Assembly: GCA_031277855.1 (NCBI GenBank)
Contig: JAITLO010000046.1
Span: 1 to 64,000 of the forward strand
DNA from: Acidovorax sp.
GTDB lineage: Bacteria; Pseudomonadota; Gammaproteobacteria; Burkholderiales; Burkholderiaceae_C
Length of the DNA: 64,000 bases
Direction: 5' to 3'
Below are positions 17,203-26,372 of this stretch, piece after piece. Position 1 is the first letter of the stretch. Each line of letters begins with the position of its first letter. The notes under the pieces are model-generated. The model was not told the origin of the DNA and made no database searches. It saw nothing but the letters and a program-made list of their open reading frames with translations. The translations under genes were made by a program, and so were the position numbers.

Positions 17203-17985
17203 ATGGCTTCTTTACATGGAAAAGTAAGCGATCATCATAAAATTCAAGATTTTTTGAAAAAAAACAAGGCTTTCCAGCGATGGTCTGCTTCTCGGCTGGC
17301 TGAGTTGGCGGCTTATTCCAGAATTTGCCGCTACTTCCGTGGCGCTCGTATATCGGCTGCGGGTACATCGCGTGGTGAGAGTTGCGTGATTGTGGGTGGT
17401 CGGGTTTTGCTGGTTAGGCCTTCAGGTTCGTTTGAGGAAGCGCTGGGTTTGCTCGGTTCCGGCATCGTGTTGGCGGGTATGCCTGAATTTGATTTGCAAG
17501 TTGAGGCATTGGTGCTGGATACGACCGTTGCCATTCATGTGAATTCCAGTCTCTTGCTCAAGCACCTGGAATGCCAGCCTCAAATGTGGAGTGATTTGGT
17601 GCAGGTCTTGCTCTCTCAGGAGAGCGCGATGCTGGCGGATCTCATTGGGCGAACCACAGGGACTATGACCCAGAGAGTCGCTGCGGCGATTTCGCAGCAA
17701 TGCGCTTTGGGGATGGTGCAGGAAACCTTTGACAACAGTGGCTGCTTTCAGGTCTCCCAAGAAGACTGTGCGGCTTTGCTTGGTGTGTCCCGAAAGACCG
17801 TGGGCAAGGAGTTCAAGCTGCTCGAAGGAAGCGGGCTGATCGTTCGAGGCTACAAGTTCATCATGGTGCCGGACCTCACGGCTTTGGCACGTTTTAGCGG
17901 GATGGTCACAAGCCATGGGTCATCCGCGTTGCTGCAGGCAAATCCAGTCCTTGTGCATGGGCGTGTCCAAGCGCATCAGGGCTGA
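17203..17985 (+). CDS. Crp/Fnr-family transcriptional regulator (second copy)
   Basis: A 260-aa regulator with an N-terminal effector barrel (about 25-130), a dimerisation helix and a C-terminal winged helix with VSQEDCAALLGVSRKTVGKE at about 184-203. Same architecture as the regulator at 13996 but divergent in sequence. The ATG at 17203 is chosen because GAGGAGGGG lies upstream; a TTG at 17182 is in frame but sits in that site. It closes the T6SS-linked region and is preceded by a palindrome-rich spacer that may be its own operator. Confidence 0.82.
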   Translation: MASLHGKVSDHHKIQDFLKKNKAFQRWSASRLAELAAYSRICRYFRGARISAAGTSRGESCVIVGGRVLLVRPSGSFEEALGLLGSGIVLAGMPEFDLQVEALVLDTTVAIHVNSSLLLKHLECQPQMWSDLVQVLLSQESAMLADLIGRTTGTMTQRVAAAISQQCALGMVQETFDNSGCFQVSQEDCAALLGVSRKTVGKEFKLLEGSGLIVRGYKFIMVPDLTALARFSGMVTSHGSSALLQANPVLVHGRVQAHQG

Positions 17986-18133
17986 TGGGGCACTGTGAGC
18001 GGGTCTGTGCACAAGGGGCAATCCCTGCCGTACAAGTCCCAGGATGGTGCTGGCGTTGAACGGGCTAGGCTTGGACCTACTTTAGGCCGAAGCCATTTTG
18101 TCCATTCCGCGTAGCCCACCCAGGAGACCCTCT

Positions 18134-19369
18134 ATGCAGTTTGTGCTGAAGACCACGTTTGCCACTCTGACCCTGGCCGCTGCCGCCAGTGCGGCAGCCC
18201 AGCAGGGCGAGACCGTGAAGATCGCCTGGCTGGACCCGCTGTCCGGCCTGATGGCCGCCCTGGGCAGCAACCAGATGAAGAGCTGGCAGTTTCTGGCCGA
18301 GGAATTCAGCAAAAAGAACGCGGCTGGCGTGAAGTTTGAAGTCATTGCCATAGACAACAAGCTCAGCCCGCAAGAAACCACCAGCGCGCTGCGCTCGGCC
18401 ATGGACCAGGGCGTGCGCTACGTGGTGCAGGGCAATGGCTCGGGCCCGGCGCTAGCCATCATCGATGCGCTGGAAAAGCACAATGCCCGCAACAAGGGCA
18501 AGGAGGTGCTGTATCTGAACTATGCGGCCGTGGACCCCGACCTTACCAACAGCAAATGCAGCTACTGGCATTTCCGCCTGGATGCAGACACCTCGATGAA
18601 GATGGAGGCGCTGACCACCTACCTCAAGGACCAGGCCGAGGTGAAAAAGGTCTACCTCATCAACCAGAACTACGCCCATGGCCACCAGGTGAGCAAATAT
18701 GCCAAGGAGATGCTCAAGCGCAAGCGCCCGGATGTGGAAATCGTGGGCGACGACATGGCGCCGCTGGCCCAGGTGCGCGATTTCTCACCCTATATCGCCA
18801 AGATCAAGCAGTCGGGGGCTGACAGCGTCATTACCGGCAACTGGGGTTCGGACCTGGCCTTGCTCATCAAGGCTGCCAACGACGCCGGGCTGAACAACGT
18901 CAAGTTCTACACCTACTACGGCATTGCCACCGGCGCCCCCACGGCCATGGGGGCGGCTGCTGCGGGCAAGGTGTATATGGTGGGCTATGGCCATTTGAAC
19001 CAGGAGGGGCCCATCTACAAAATCGTCAAGGACTTCAAGGCCAAGTTCAACGAAGACATGTACACCGCCTCGGTCTACCACGGCTTTGCCATGCTCAGCG
19101 AGGCCATGGCCCGCGCCAAGAGCACCGAGCCGCTGAAGGTGGCAGCCGTGATGGAGGGCATGAAATTCAACAGCTTCAACGGCGAGGTCGAGATGCGCAA
19201 AACCGACCACCAGCTGCAGCAGGGCCTGTTCATCACGCGCTGGGACAAAGCCGGGGGCAAATACGCTATAGACTCGGAAAACACCGGCTACACCTTTGTG
19301 CCGGTGAAGTATTTCGAGCCCTATGTGGCCAGCACACCCACCTCCTGCCAGATGAAGCGGCCGAGCTGA
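18134..19369 (+). CDS. Branched-chain-amino-acid-type ABC transporter, substrate-binding protein
   Basis: A 411-aa periplasmic binding protein. The signal peptide MQFVLKTTFATLTLAAAASAAAQ is followed by VKIAWLDPLSGLMAALG, the start of a Peripla_BP_6 domain. The ATG at 18134 has GGAGA upstream. It leads an operon with two permeases and two ATPases of the LivHMGF type, so it delivers the substrate to that importer. The true substrate could be an amino acid, amide, urea or aromatic acid; the sequence does not decide it. Confidence 0.88.
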   Translation: MQFVLKTTFATLTLAAAASAAAQQGETVKIAWLDPLSGLMAALGSNQMKSWQFLAEEFSKKNAAGVKFEVIAIDNKLSPQETTSALRSAMDQGVRYVVQGNGSGPALAIIDALEKHNARNKGKEVLYLNYAAVDPDLTNSKCSYWHFRLDADTSMKMEALTTYLKDQAEVKKVYLINQNYAHGHQVSKYAKEMLKRKRPDVEIVGDDMAPLAQVRDFSPYIAKIKQSGADSVITGNWGSDLALLIKAANDAGLNNVKFYTYYGIATGAPTAMGAAAAGKVYMVGYGHLNQEGPIYKIVKDFKAKFNEDMYTASVYHGFAMLSEAMARAKSTEPLKVAAVMEGMKFNSFNGEVEMRKTDHQLQQGLFITRWDKAGGKYAIDSENTGYTFVPVKYFEPYVASTPTSCQMKRPS

Positions 19370-19494
19370 CCACCGCCCTCGCCATGGGGCGCGGTTTCTC
19401 GGGGGCGCGGCAGCCTGTAGCGGCTGCCGTGTCCATGGCAACACCGGCCGCTAAGGGTTGGTGAATCACAAGCGGGCACGGGCCACGGGATGTC

Positions 19495-20448
19495 ATGAGT
19501 CTGGAATTTTTCACCATCTCTTTGTTGAACGGCGTGAGCTACGGCCTGCTGCTGTTCATGCTCAGCTCGGGCCTGACGCTGATCTTCAGCATGATGGGGG
19601 TGTTGAACTTCGCGCACACCAGCTTTTATATGCTGGGGGCCTACTTCGGCTACACGCTGTCCGGCGTCATCGGCTTCTGGCCGGCGCTGCTGCTGGCGCC
19701 GCTGCTGGTGGGTGCCTTGGGCGCGCTGTTCGAGCGCCTGTGCCTGCGCCGCGTACACCAGTTCGGCCATGTACCGGAGCTGCTGGTCACCTTCGGCCTG
19801 TCCTATCTGGTGCTGGAGGTGGTGCAACTGGTCTGGGGGCGGGGCACCGTGCCCTATGGCCTGCCGGAGCAACTGCAAGGCCCTCTGTTCACGCTGTATG
19901 GCACGCAGTTTCCCAAATCTCGCTCCTTTGTGATGCTGGTGGCGCTGTGCATGCTGCTGGCTGTGTGGCTGCTGCTCACCCGCACCCGCATCGGCCTGGT
20001 GATACAGGCCGCACTCAAGCAGCCGCAGATGGTGGAGGCCCTGGGGCACAACGTGCCCCGCGTATTCATGCTGGTGTTTGGCGGCGGCTGCGCCCTGGCC
20101 GGGCTGGCAGGCGTGATTGGCGGCAACACCTACATCACCGAGCCGGCCATGGCCATGTCGGTGGGCTCCATTATTTTTGTGGTGGTGGTCGTGGGCGGCC
20201 TGGGCTCGCTGGCCGGGGCTTTTATGGCCTCGCTGTTGATCGGTGTGGTGCAGACCTTTGCCGTGGCCATGGACTGGTCAGGCGCTGATTTGCTGGCCGC
20301 CGTGGGGCTGCCCGCCACGCCAGAGACCTTTGGCTGGCCGGTGCTCAGCCTCACCGTGGCCCAGGTGGCGCCCATACTGCCTTATCTGTTTTTGGTGCTG
20401 ATGCTGATCTTCCGCCCCAAGGGCTTGCTGGGCACGCGGGAGGGTTGA
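19495..20448 (+). CDS. livH: Branched-chain-type ABC transporter permease, LivH-like
   Basis: A 317-aa integral membrane protein with about eight helices. The N-terminus LLNGVSYGLLLFMLSSGLTLIFSMMGVLNFAH is the LivH signature and a second permease motif lies in the EALGHNVPRVFMLVFGGGCALAG loop that couples to the ATPases. It lies 125 bases after the binding-protein gene, which in high-GC operons is enough for an internal stem or promoter; none is obvious. Five bases separate it from the next permease. Confidence 0.9.
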   Translation: MSLEFFTISLLNGVSYGLLLFMLSSGLTLIFSMMGVLNFAHTSFYMLGAYFGYTLSGVIGFWPALLLAPLLVGALGALFERLCLRRVHQFGHVPELLVTFGLSYLVLEVVQLVWGRGTVPYGLPEQLQGPLFTLYGTQFPKSRSFVMLVALCMLLAVWLLLTRTRIGLVIQAALKQPQMVEALGHNVPRVFMLVFGGGCALAGLAGVIGGNTYITEPAMAMSVGSIIFVVVVVGGLGSLAGAFMASLLIGVVQTFAVAMDWSGADLLAAVGLPATPETFGWPVLSLTVAQVAPILPYLFLVLMLIFRPKGLLGTREG

Positions 20449-20452
20449 AGCC

Positions 20453-21835
20453 ATGCAGCATTCCACATCAAACACCACGTTAAATACCGCCATTCCTGCA
20501 GTTGCAGCTATGGTTTTCGCAGCGCACGGGAAGCACGCAGCCTATCGCTTTCGCCCGTTGAACATAGGCCGCATCCTGGTCTGGGGCCTGTTTGCCCTGG
20601 TGCTGGTGGCCGCGCCCTGGGTGTTCAGCAGCAGCCTGGCGCTGACCCTGCTCAGCCAGATGGGGTATGCCATCATCATCTGCCTGTCCTACAACATCCT
20701 GCTGGGCCAGGGTGGCATGCTCAGCTTTGGCCATGCAGTCTACACCGGCCTGGGCGCTTTTGTGGCCATACACGCCATGAACCAGGCGAGCCAGAACGGC
20801 TGGCCTTTTTCGCTCCAGCTTCCGTTGCCCTTGATTCCCGTGGTGGGTGGCCTGGCCGGCATGTTTTTTGCCGCGCTGCTGGGCTGGGTCACCACGCGCA
20901 AAAGCGGCACCACCTTTGCCATGATCACCTTGGGCATGGGCGAGCTGGTGGCCGCCATGGCACTGATGTTTCCGGGCTTTTTCGGGGGCGAGGGCGGCAT
21001 AACCACCGACCGCGTCTACGGCACCCCGCTGCTGGGCATCACGTTCGGCCCGGCCATCGAGGTCTACTACCTCATTGCTGCCTATTGCTTTGTCTGCACG
21101 GCAGCCATGTTTGCCTTCACCTGCACGCCGCTGGGCCGCATGCTGAATGCCGTGCGCGACAACCCCGAGCGCGTGGCCTTTGTGGGCTACAACCCCCAGC
21201 GCGTGCGCTATATGGGTTTTGTGATTGCCGGCTTTTTTGCCGGTGTGGGCGGGGGGCTGGGGGCCATCAACTTCGAGATCGTCACTGCCGCCGACAGCGT
21301 CAGCATGCTGCGCTCGGGCTCCTATCTGCTGTTCACCTTTCTGGGCGGTGCCACTTTCTTTTTTGGCCCCATCATCGGCGCCGTGCTGATGGTGCTGGCC
21401 ACGGTGCTCATGTCCGAGCTGACCAAGGCCTGGATGCTGTACCTGGGCCTGGTGTTTTTGTTCATGGTGATGTATGCCCCGGGCGGCATTGCCAGCCTGA
21501 TCATGATGAATCTGCGCCTGGCCCAATACGGCAAGCTGGGGCGAATAGCGCCGGCCTATCTGGCGCTGGCAGGCACGGCGTGCACGGCCTTGCTGGGCGC
21601 GGCCGCCATGATTGAAATGGTCTACCACCTGCAGCTCAATGCCGCCTTGGGCGACAGCCTGCGCTTTGCCGGCACGGTGCTGGAAGTGCGCCAGCCGTCC
21701 ACCTGGCTGGGCGCGGGAGGGCTGCTGCTGACAGGCCTGTGCTTGTTTGAGCTGGTACGGCGCCAGTTTGTGCGCGACTGGGGGCAGGCGCAGGAAGAGA
21801 TCGAAGAGATCATTCGCCGGGGAGAGGGCGCATGA
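20453..21835 (+). CDS. livM: Branched-chain-type ABC transporter permease, LivM-like
   Basis: A 460-aa permease. After a 40-residue N-terminal extension the LivM core starts (LSQMGYAIIICLSYNILLGQGGMLSFGHAV), with the coupling loop ...NAVRDNPERVAFVGYNPQRVRYMGFV. Two more helices follow the core (about 360-435), making the protein longer than E. coli LivM by a C-terminal segment that is common in this group. Its stop overlaps the livG start (ATGA). Confidence 0.9.
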   Translation: MQHSTSNTTLNTAIPAVAAMVFAAHGKHAAYRFRPLNIGRILVWGLFALVLVAAPWVFSSSLALTLLSQMGYAIIICLSYNILLGQGGMLSFGHAVYTGLGAFVAIHAMNQASQNGWPFSLQLPLPLIPVVGGLAGMFFAALLGWVTTRKSGTTFAMITLGMGELVAAMALMFPGFFGGEGGITTDRVYGTPLLGITFGPAIEVYYLIAAYCFVCTAAMFAFTCTPLGRMLNAVRDNPERVAFVGYNPQRVRYMGFVIAGFFAGVGGGLGAINFEIVTAADSVSMLRSGSYLLFTFLGGATFFFGPIIGAVLMVLATVLMSELTKAWMLYLGLVFLFMVMYAPGGIASLIMMNLRLAQYGKLGRIAPAYLALAGTACTALLGAAAMIEMVYHLQLNAALGDSLRFAGTVLEVRQPSTWLGAGGLLLTGLCLFELVRRQFVRDWGQAQEEIEEIIRRGEGA

Positions 21836-22587
21836 CAGCGCAAAACTACGCACTGGAGCTGCGCCAGGTGCGCAAGCGCTTTGGCAAGGCAGAGATCATC
21901 TGCGGCGCCGACCTGGCCGTGCGCAACGGTGAACGCGTGGCCGTGATCGGCCCCAACGGCGCGGGCAAAAGCACCTTGTTCCACCTCATCAGCGGGCGCT
22001 TTGCACCCAGCAGCGGCGAGATTTATCTGCACGGCCAGCGCATCGATGGCAAGCAGCCCTTTGAGATCAACCGCGCCGGGCTGTCGCGCAGCTTTCAGAT
22101 CACCAATATCTTCCCCAAGCTCAGCGTGTTTGAGAACCTGCGTTGCAGCGTGTTGTGGAGCATGGGCTGGCGCTATAACTTTCTGCACTTTCTGTCGGGC
22201 ATGCGGGAGGTGAATGCGCGCACCGAGGAGTTGTTGACCCAGCTGCGGCTGGAGCGCCGGCGCGACACCCTGGCCGCCAACCTGACCTATGCCGAGCAAA
22301 GAGCGCTGGAAATCGGCATCACCATTGGCGGCGGCGCCAGTGTGATCTTGCTGGATGAACCCACGGCCGGCATGAGCCACAGCGAGACCGGGCGCTTTAT
22401 CGAGCTGATCCGCTCCGTCTCCGAAGGCCGTACGCTGCTGACAGTGGAGCACGACATGGGCGTGGTGTTTGGCCTGGCGGATCGCATTGCCGTGGTGGTG
22501 TATGGCGAGGTGATTGCCTTTGATACGCCGGAGCGGGTGCGGGCGGATCCGCGGGTACAAGCGGCGTATCTTGGGAGCACCCCCTGA
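21832..22587 (+). CDS. livG: ABC transporter ATP-binding protein, LivG-like
   Basis: A 251-aa ATPase with Walker A GPNGAGKST (about 43-51), Q-loop region near FQITNIFPKLSVFENL, and Walker B VILLDEPTAGMS. The ABC signature is degenerate (NLTYAEQRALEIG), as is normal for LivG. It powers the LivH-LivM importer. The stop TGA is embedded in a GC-rich dispersed repeat that continues downstream and separates it from livF. Confidence 0.9.
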   Translation: MTAQNYALELRQVRKRFGKAEIICGADLAVRNGERVAVIGPNGAGKSTLFHLISGRFAPSSGEIYLHGQRIDGKQPFEINRAGLSRSFQITNIFPKLSVFENLRCSVLWSMGWRYNFLHFLSGMREVNARTEELLTQLRLERRRDTLAANLTYAEQRALEIGITIGGGASVILLDEPTAGMSHSETGRFIELIRSVSEGRTLLTVEHDMGVVFGLADRIAVVVYGEVIAFDTPERVRADPRVQAAYLGSTP

Positions 22588-22672
22588 GGCGCTGCGCGCC
22601 TTCCCCCTCTCTCTCGCTACGCGAGGGAGGGGGACGACACCAGCGCGGCGGGGCGGCCCTTGCGCGGTGTCC
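22579..22672 (-). repeat. Dispersed GC-rich intergenic repeat, copy 1
   Basis: Reads on the minus strand as ACCGCGCAAGGGCCGCCCC, then a CCCCCTC/GAGGGGG dyad, then GGCGCGCAGCGCC and CAGGGGGT. The same modules recur at 58309, 58461 and 61463. This copy overlaps the livG stop codon and sits inside the liv operon. Confidence 0.8.
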
Positions 22673-22924
22673 TTGGCGAATGGGGTCTTTGCATACGACG
22701 GTGAAAGATCAAGACATCCACTGTCTGGGATCGCTGGAGCGGGCGCTGGAGGCGCAGCGGGCACAGGGGCACAGCCACAACGCCCAGACAGCGCTTCAGG
22801 CGCGGCGTCTCGTCCGCAGACAGTACGCCTGTACGGCAAGGGCGAGCAACAAAGCATGAAGCGCTGTATGGGCGCCTCGAAACGAAGCACAAACCAAAGC
22901 GAACAGAAAAGATAGGAATTTGGA
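22588..22924. other. 337-bp spacer inside the liv operon
   Basis: No gene recognised. The first 85 bases are the dispersed repeat; the rest is GC-rich text without a convincing open frame or ribosome-binding site until the livF start. The repeat's dyad could reduce or end transcription before livF. Confidence 0.6.
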
Positions 22925-23620
22925 ATGCTGAAGATTGAGCAGTTGCACGCGTATTACGGCAAGAGCCATGTGCTGCATGGCGTGAACTTTGAAGTCGCTC
23001 CGGGCGAGATCGTGGCCCTGCTGGGGCGCAATGGCTCGGGGCGCAGCACCACGGCCAAGGCCATCATGGGCCTGGTGGACTGGGAGGGAGCCATCACCTG
23101 GAAAGGCCAGCCGCTGGCGGGGCGCAAGACCTATGAGATTGCCCAACTGGGCCTGGGCTATGTGCCGGAAAGCCGCGATGTGTTTCCCAATCTCACGGTC
23201 CACCAGAATCTGCTGTTGGGTCAAAAGGGCAAGGGCAGTGGCAGCCGCTGGAGCTTTGACGATATGTACGCCATGTTCCCGCGCCTCAAGGAGCGCCAGC
23301 ACACCGAGGCGGGCGTGATGTCCGGTGGCGAGCAGCAAATGCTGACGCTGTGCCGCACGCTGATGGGGGATCCGGATCTGGTGCTCATCGACGAGCCCAC
23401 CGAAGGCCTGGCGCCCCAGATCGTCGAGCTGGTGGGCGACTATCTGGCCCGGCTGCGCGAGCGCGGCATCTCGGTGCTGCTGATCGAGCAAAAGCTCACC
23501 ATTGCGCTGCGCATCTCGGACCGGGCCCTGGTCATGGGCCATGGTGCCATCGTCTATGACGGCACACCTGCCGAGCTGCTGCGCAACGAGCGCGTGCGGC
23601 GGGAGTGGTTGGAGGTCTGA
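22925..23620 (+). CDS. livF: ABC transporter ATP-binding protein, LivF-like
   Basis: A 231-aa ATPase, second motor of the Liv-type importer. Walker A reads GRNGSGRST (34-42), with arginine 40 in place of the usual lysine; signature VMSGGEQQMLTLCRTL and Walker B DLVLIDEPTEGLAP are intact. The Arg variant is known in some LivF-like proteins, so it is not proof of inactivity. The ATG has GGAATTTGGA upstream. It is separated from livG by a repeat-bearing spacer. Confidence 0.88.
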   Translation: MLKIEQLHAYYGKSHVLHGVNFEVAPGEIVALLGRNGSGRSTTAKAIMGLVDWEGAITWKGQPLAGRKTYEIAQLGLGYVPESRDVFPNLTVHQNLLLGQKGKGSGSRWSFDDMYAMFPRLKERQHTEAGVMSGGEQQMLTLCRTLMGDPDLVLIDEPTEGLAPQIVELVGDYLARLRERGISVLLIEQKLTIALRISDRALVMGHGAIVYDGTPAELLRNERVRREWLEV

Positions 23621-23723
23621 AATCAGGCTAGCGTAGCGACCTTTCACATCCAGCAGCGCGGAAATGGCTGCCTAGAGCCAGGTGCGTGCTTGGCGTCGCA
23701 TGCAGGACAGCAGGGCTAGATGC

Positions 23724-23761
23724 GTGTATCTACACTGAAGGCATAACGTGTAGCTACACGT
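23724..23761. promoter_or_regulatory. Probable MarR operator: two related palindromes
   Basis: ACGTGTAGCTACACGT at 23746-23761 is a perfect 16-bp palindrome. GTGTATCTACAC at 23724-23735 is a near copy; centres are 24 bp apart. They lie 60-100 bases upstream of the MarR gene, where autorepression is usual. Confidence 0.65.
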
Positions 23762-23824
23762 ATTTGCAGAACAAGCCGCCCGATGTTGCACTGTGTGCAC
23801 CGAGGTAGCTCTTGGAGACCTTGC

Positions 23825-24292
23825 ATGCCCCCACGTTCCCCTGATGCACGCTGCACCAGCTTCACGGCGCGCAGCCTGTCGCGCAAGATATCGCAGTTCT
23901 ATGACGATATGCTGGCCCCCAGCGGCCTGCGCGGTACGCAGTTCAATGTGCTGGTCCAGGCCCGCCGGGCCCATAGGGCCGGCCAAAAGCCGCTGACGGT
24001 CACGCGCCTGGCAGAGCTGCTGCACACCGATCGCACCACGCTCACACGCAATCTGCAGACGCTGCAAGGCCAGGGGCTGGTGGAGGTGGTGGCAGGCAGT
24101 GATGGCCGCAGCCGCTGCGTGGTGGTGACCGAGGCGGGCGAGCAGGCTTTTCGCCTGGGGCTGCAGTACTGGCGCAAGGCCCAGCAGCAGGTGCGCGCAG
24201 TCTGTGGCGAGGAGGTGGTGGCCCAGCTGGAGCAGGTGGTGGACCTGATGCTGGAGCGCCTCCAGGCCGCATCGGAAGAGAGCGCTGCATGA
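23825..24292 (+). CDS. MarR-family transcriptional regulator
   Basis: A 155-aa winged-helix regulator. Helices include LSRKISQFYDDMLAPSGLRGTQFNVL (dimer/wing start), the recognition region LTVTRLAELLHTDRTTLTRNLQTL at about 56-80, and the wing DGRSRCVVVTEAG. The ATG at 23825 is preceded by GGAG and gives the usual family length; an ATG at 23783 would add 14 residues of no family similarity. Its stop overlaps the MATE transporter gene by 4 nt, so it probably represses the exporter it is co-transcribed with. The operator is likely the palindrome pair just upstream. Confidence 0.87.
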   Translation: MPPRSPDARCTSFTARSLSRKISQFYDDMLAPSGLRGTQFNVLVQARRAHRAGQKPLTVTRLAELLHTDRTTLTRNLQTLQGQGLVEVVAGSDGRSRCVVVTEAGEQAFRLGLQYWRKAQQQVRAVCGEEVVAQLEQVVDLMLERLQAASEESAA

Positions 24293-25674
24293 GCGCGGTG
24301 GTACAGGCTGCAGAGGCCTCCGGAGGCAGGGCTGCCCCAGTTGTCGCTTCGCCGCTGTTGCAGGGCCGTATTCTGCCCACGCTGCTCAAACTCTCGGTGC
24401 CCAATGTGCTGGCCATGGTCATGGCCATGCTGGTGGGCGTGGCCGAGACCTATTACGTGGGCCAGCTGGGCCTGGTGCCGCTGGCGTCCATGGCCCTGGT
24501 GTTCCCGTTTGCCATGCTCACGCAGATGATGAGCAACGGCGCCATGGGGGGCGGAGTGTCTTCGGCCATCAGCCGGGCGCTGGGTGCTGGTGACCAGGCC
24601 AGGGCCGGCACGCTGGCCCTGCATGCCATGGTCATAGGGCTTGGCGCAGGTCTGCTTTACTCCGCATTGCTGGTGTGGCTGGGGCCGCTGTTCTTTGCCT
24701 GGCTGGGCGGCCGTGGCGAGGTGCTGGCGGTGGCCAGCCATTACGGCCATGTGCTGTTCAGCGGCGCCATGCTGGTGTGGCTGTGCAACACCCTGGCATC
24801 GGTGGTGCGCGGCACGGGCAATATGCGCGTGCCTTCTGCCGTGGTGTTTGTGACGGCTGCGCTGCAAATCATGGTGGGTGGTGCTCTGGGCCTGGGTCTG
24901 GGGCCGTTTCCGCGCTGGGGCATGACGGGTGTGGCCATTGGCAATCTGTTGGCCATGGGGGCGGGCGTGCTGGTGTTGCTGGCCTATCTGCAATGGGGTC
25001 AACAGCGGCTGCGTCTGCCTTGGCGCGGTGTGCAGCTGTCCTGGCCCATGTTCCGCGACATTCTGCGCGTGGGGGCGCTGGCCTGTTTGTCACCGCTGCA
25101 GTCTGTGCTGACGGCCCTGGTCATGACCGGCCTGGTGGCCCGGCTGGGGCCGCAGGCACTGGCAGGCTATGGCATAGGCCAGCGTCTGGAGTTTTTGCTG
25201 ATCCCCATCGCCTTTGGCGTGGGCGTGGCCTCGGTGCCCATGGTGGGCATGGCCATGGGCGCAGGCCAGGTGCCGCGTGCCCGGAAGGTGGCCTGGGCTG
25301 CGGGCGGGGTGGCCGCCATCACGCTGGCAGGGATTGGCGCCGTGGTGGTGCTGTGGCCGCGGCTGTGGTCGGGCATTTTCACCACCGACGCCCAGGTGCT
25401 GGCGCATGCCGATCTCTATCTGCGCATTGCGGGGCCGGGCTTTGCCTTCTTTGGCATGGGCTTGGCACTGTATTTTGCGGCCCTGGGCTCGGGGCGCATT
25501 CTGGGGCCCATCGTCGCTGGTACGGCCCGCCTGGTCGTGGTGGTGGGCCTGGGCGCCTGGCTGACCCAGCAGGCCGGTGCCACGGCGCAGTCGCTGTTTT
25601 GGGTGGTCACGGCCGGCATGCTGGTGTATGGCCTGGGAACAGCCTGGGCCGTGTGGCGCACACGCTGGGATTGA
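24289..25674 (+). CDS. MATE-family efflux transporter
   Basis: A 461-aa membrane protein with about twelve helices and two homologous halves of the MATE (NorM-like) family. Seen motifs include LLKLSVPNVLAMVMAMLVGVAETYYVG at the start of the first half and RVGALACLSPL.. in the second, plus GMAMGAGQVPRARK between. It exports drugs or cations using Na+ or H+ gradients (family knowledge). Starts within the MarR stop codon. Confidence 0.9.
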   Translation: MSAVVQAAEASGGRAAPVVASPLLQGRILPTLLKLSVPNVLAMVMAMLVGVAETYYVGQLGLVPLASMALVFPFAMLTQMMSNGAMGGGVSSAISRALGAGDQARAGTLALHAMVIGLGAGLLYSALLVWLGPLFFAWLGGRGEVLAVASHYGHVLFSGAMLVWLCNTLASVVRGTGNMRVPSAVVFVTAALQIMVGGALGLGLGPFPRWGMTGVAIGNLLAMGAGVLVLLAYLQWGQQRLRLPWRGVQLSWPMFRDILRVGALACLSPLQSVLTALVMTGLVARLGPQALAGYGIGQRLEFLLIPIAFGVGVASVPMVGMAMGAGQVPRARKVAWAAGGVAAITLAGIGAVVVLWPRLWSGIFTTDAQVLAHADLYLRIAGPGFAFFGMGLALYFAALGSGRILGPIVAGTARLVVVVGLGAWLTQQAGATAQSLFWVVTAGMLVYGLGTAWAVWRTRWD

Positions 25675-25693
25675 AGCCCCAGCGCGGCCACTT

Positions 25694-26323
25694 TCAGTGG
25701 CCGAGTAATTCCTTGGCCATGGGATAGAGCGACAGCAGCAGCAAAAACGCCATGTCGTAGTTGAACCAGCGCAGCGCCTGCGGTGTGCGTAGCACCCGGC
25801 CCACGGCGCTGCCGAACAAGGCCCAGAAACAGATACAAGGGAAGCCCACCAAGGCCAGCACAGTGGTGGATAGCAGCAAATTGGCCACAAACCCATCCTG
25901 GGGTGTGTAGGCGGCGATGATGCCCACCGTCATCAGCCAGGCCTTGGGATTCACCCATTGAAAAGCCGCTGCCTGCCAGAACGAAAACGGCCGCGCACCG
26001 CTTTCGCCCCGCTGCACGCCGGCGGCGTTGGCAATCTTCCAGGTCAGCCACAGCAAATAGCTGCCGCCCACTACTTGCAGCAGGGTGTAGAGCCAGGGCC
26101 AGGTGCTGAAGGCCGAACCCAGGCCGGCGCCCACCAGCAGCATCATCAAGGAGCAACCGGAGCTGATGCCCAGCAAGTGCGGCAGAGTGCGGCGAAAACC
26201 AAAGGTGGCGCCCGAGGCAGTGAGCATCACATTGTTGGGCCCCGGTGTGATGGAGCTGACAAAGGAGAACATGGCCAGGGGCACAAGGGTGGCAGCGGTG
26301 AGGGTGGGGACCAGGGTGTCCAT
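25694..26323 (-). CDS. LysE-family amino-acid exporter
   Basis: A 209-aa membrane protein with about six helices. The family motif SSITPGPNNVMLTASGATFG is near the N-terminus and GISSGCSLMMLLVGAGLG follows. LysE/RhtB proteins export amino acids or related compounds. The ATG at 26323 is chosen; the frame extends four codons to a TTG. It is divergent from a MocR-type regulator, a standard arrangement in which the regulator controls the exporter. Converges with the MATE gene, 19 bases between stops. Confidence 0.88.
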   Translation of the reverse strand: MDTLVPTLTAATLVPLAMFSFVSSITPGPNNVMLTASGATFGFRRTLPHLLGISSGCSLMMLLVGAGLGSAFSTWPWLYTLLQVVGGSYLLWLTWKIANAAGVQRGESGARPFSFWQAAAFQWVNPKAWLMTVGIIAAYTPQDGFVANLLLSTTVLALVGFPCICFWALFGSAVGRVLRTPQALRWFNYDMAFLLLLSLYPMAKELLGH

Positions 26324-26372
26324 GGTGGTATGCAAAAAACGAGGAGGGTGGTGCTATTGTGTGTTTCGTAAT

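Noticed and set aside
20480..21853. 457-codon minus-strand frame opposite livM
   Set aside because: High-GC shadow with His/Gln/Ala-rich low-complexity text; the plus strand has a clear permease.
22514..22915. Possible gene in the livG-livF spacer
   Set aside because: The 133-codon frame runs through the dispersed repeat and the end of livG with no ribosome-binding site.
24675..25727. 350-codon plus-strand frame inside the MATE gene
   Set aside because: Gly/Ala/Arg-rich out-of-frame reading of the transporter gene.
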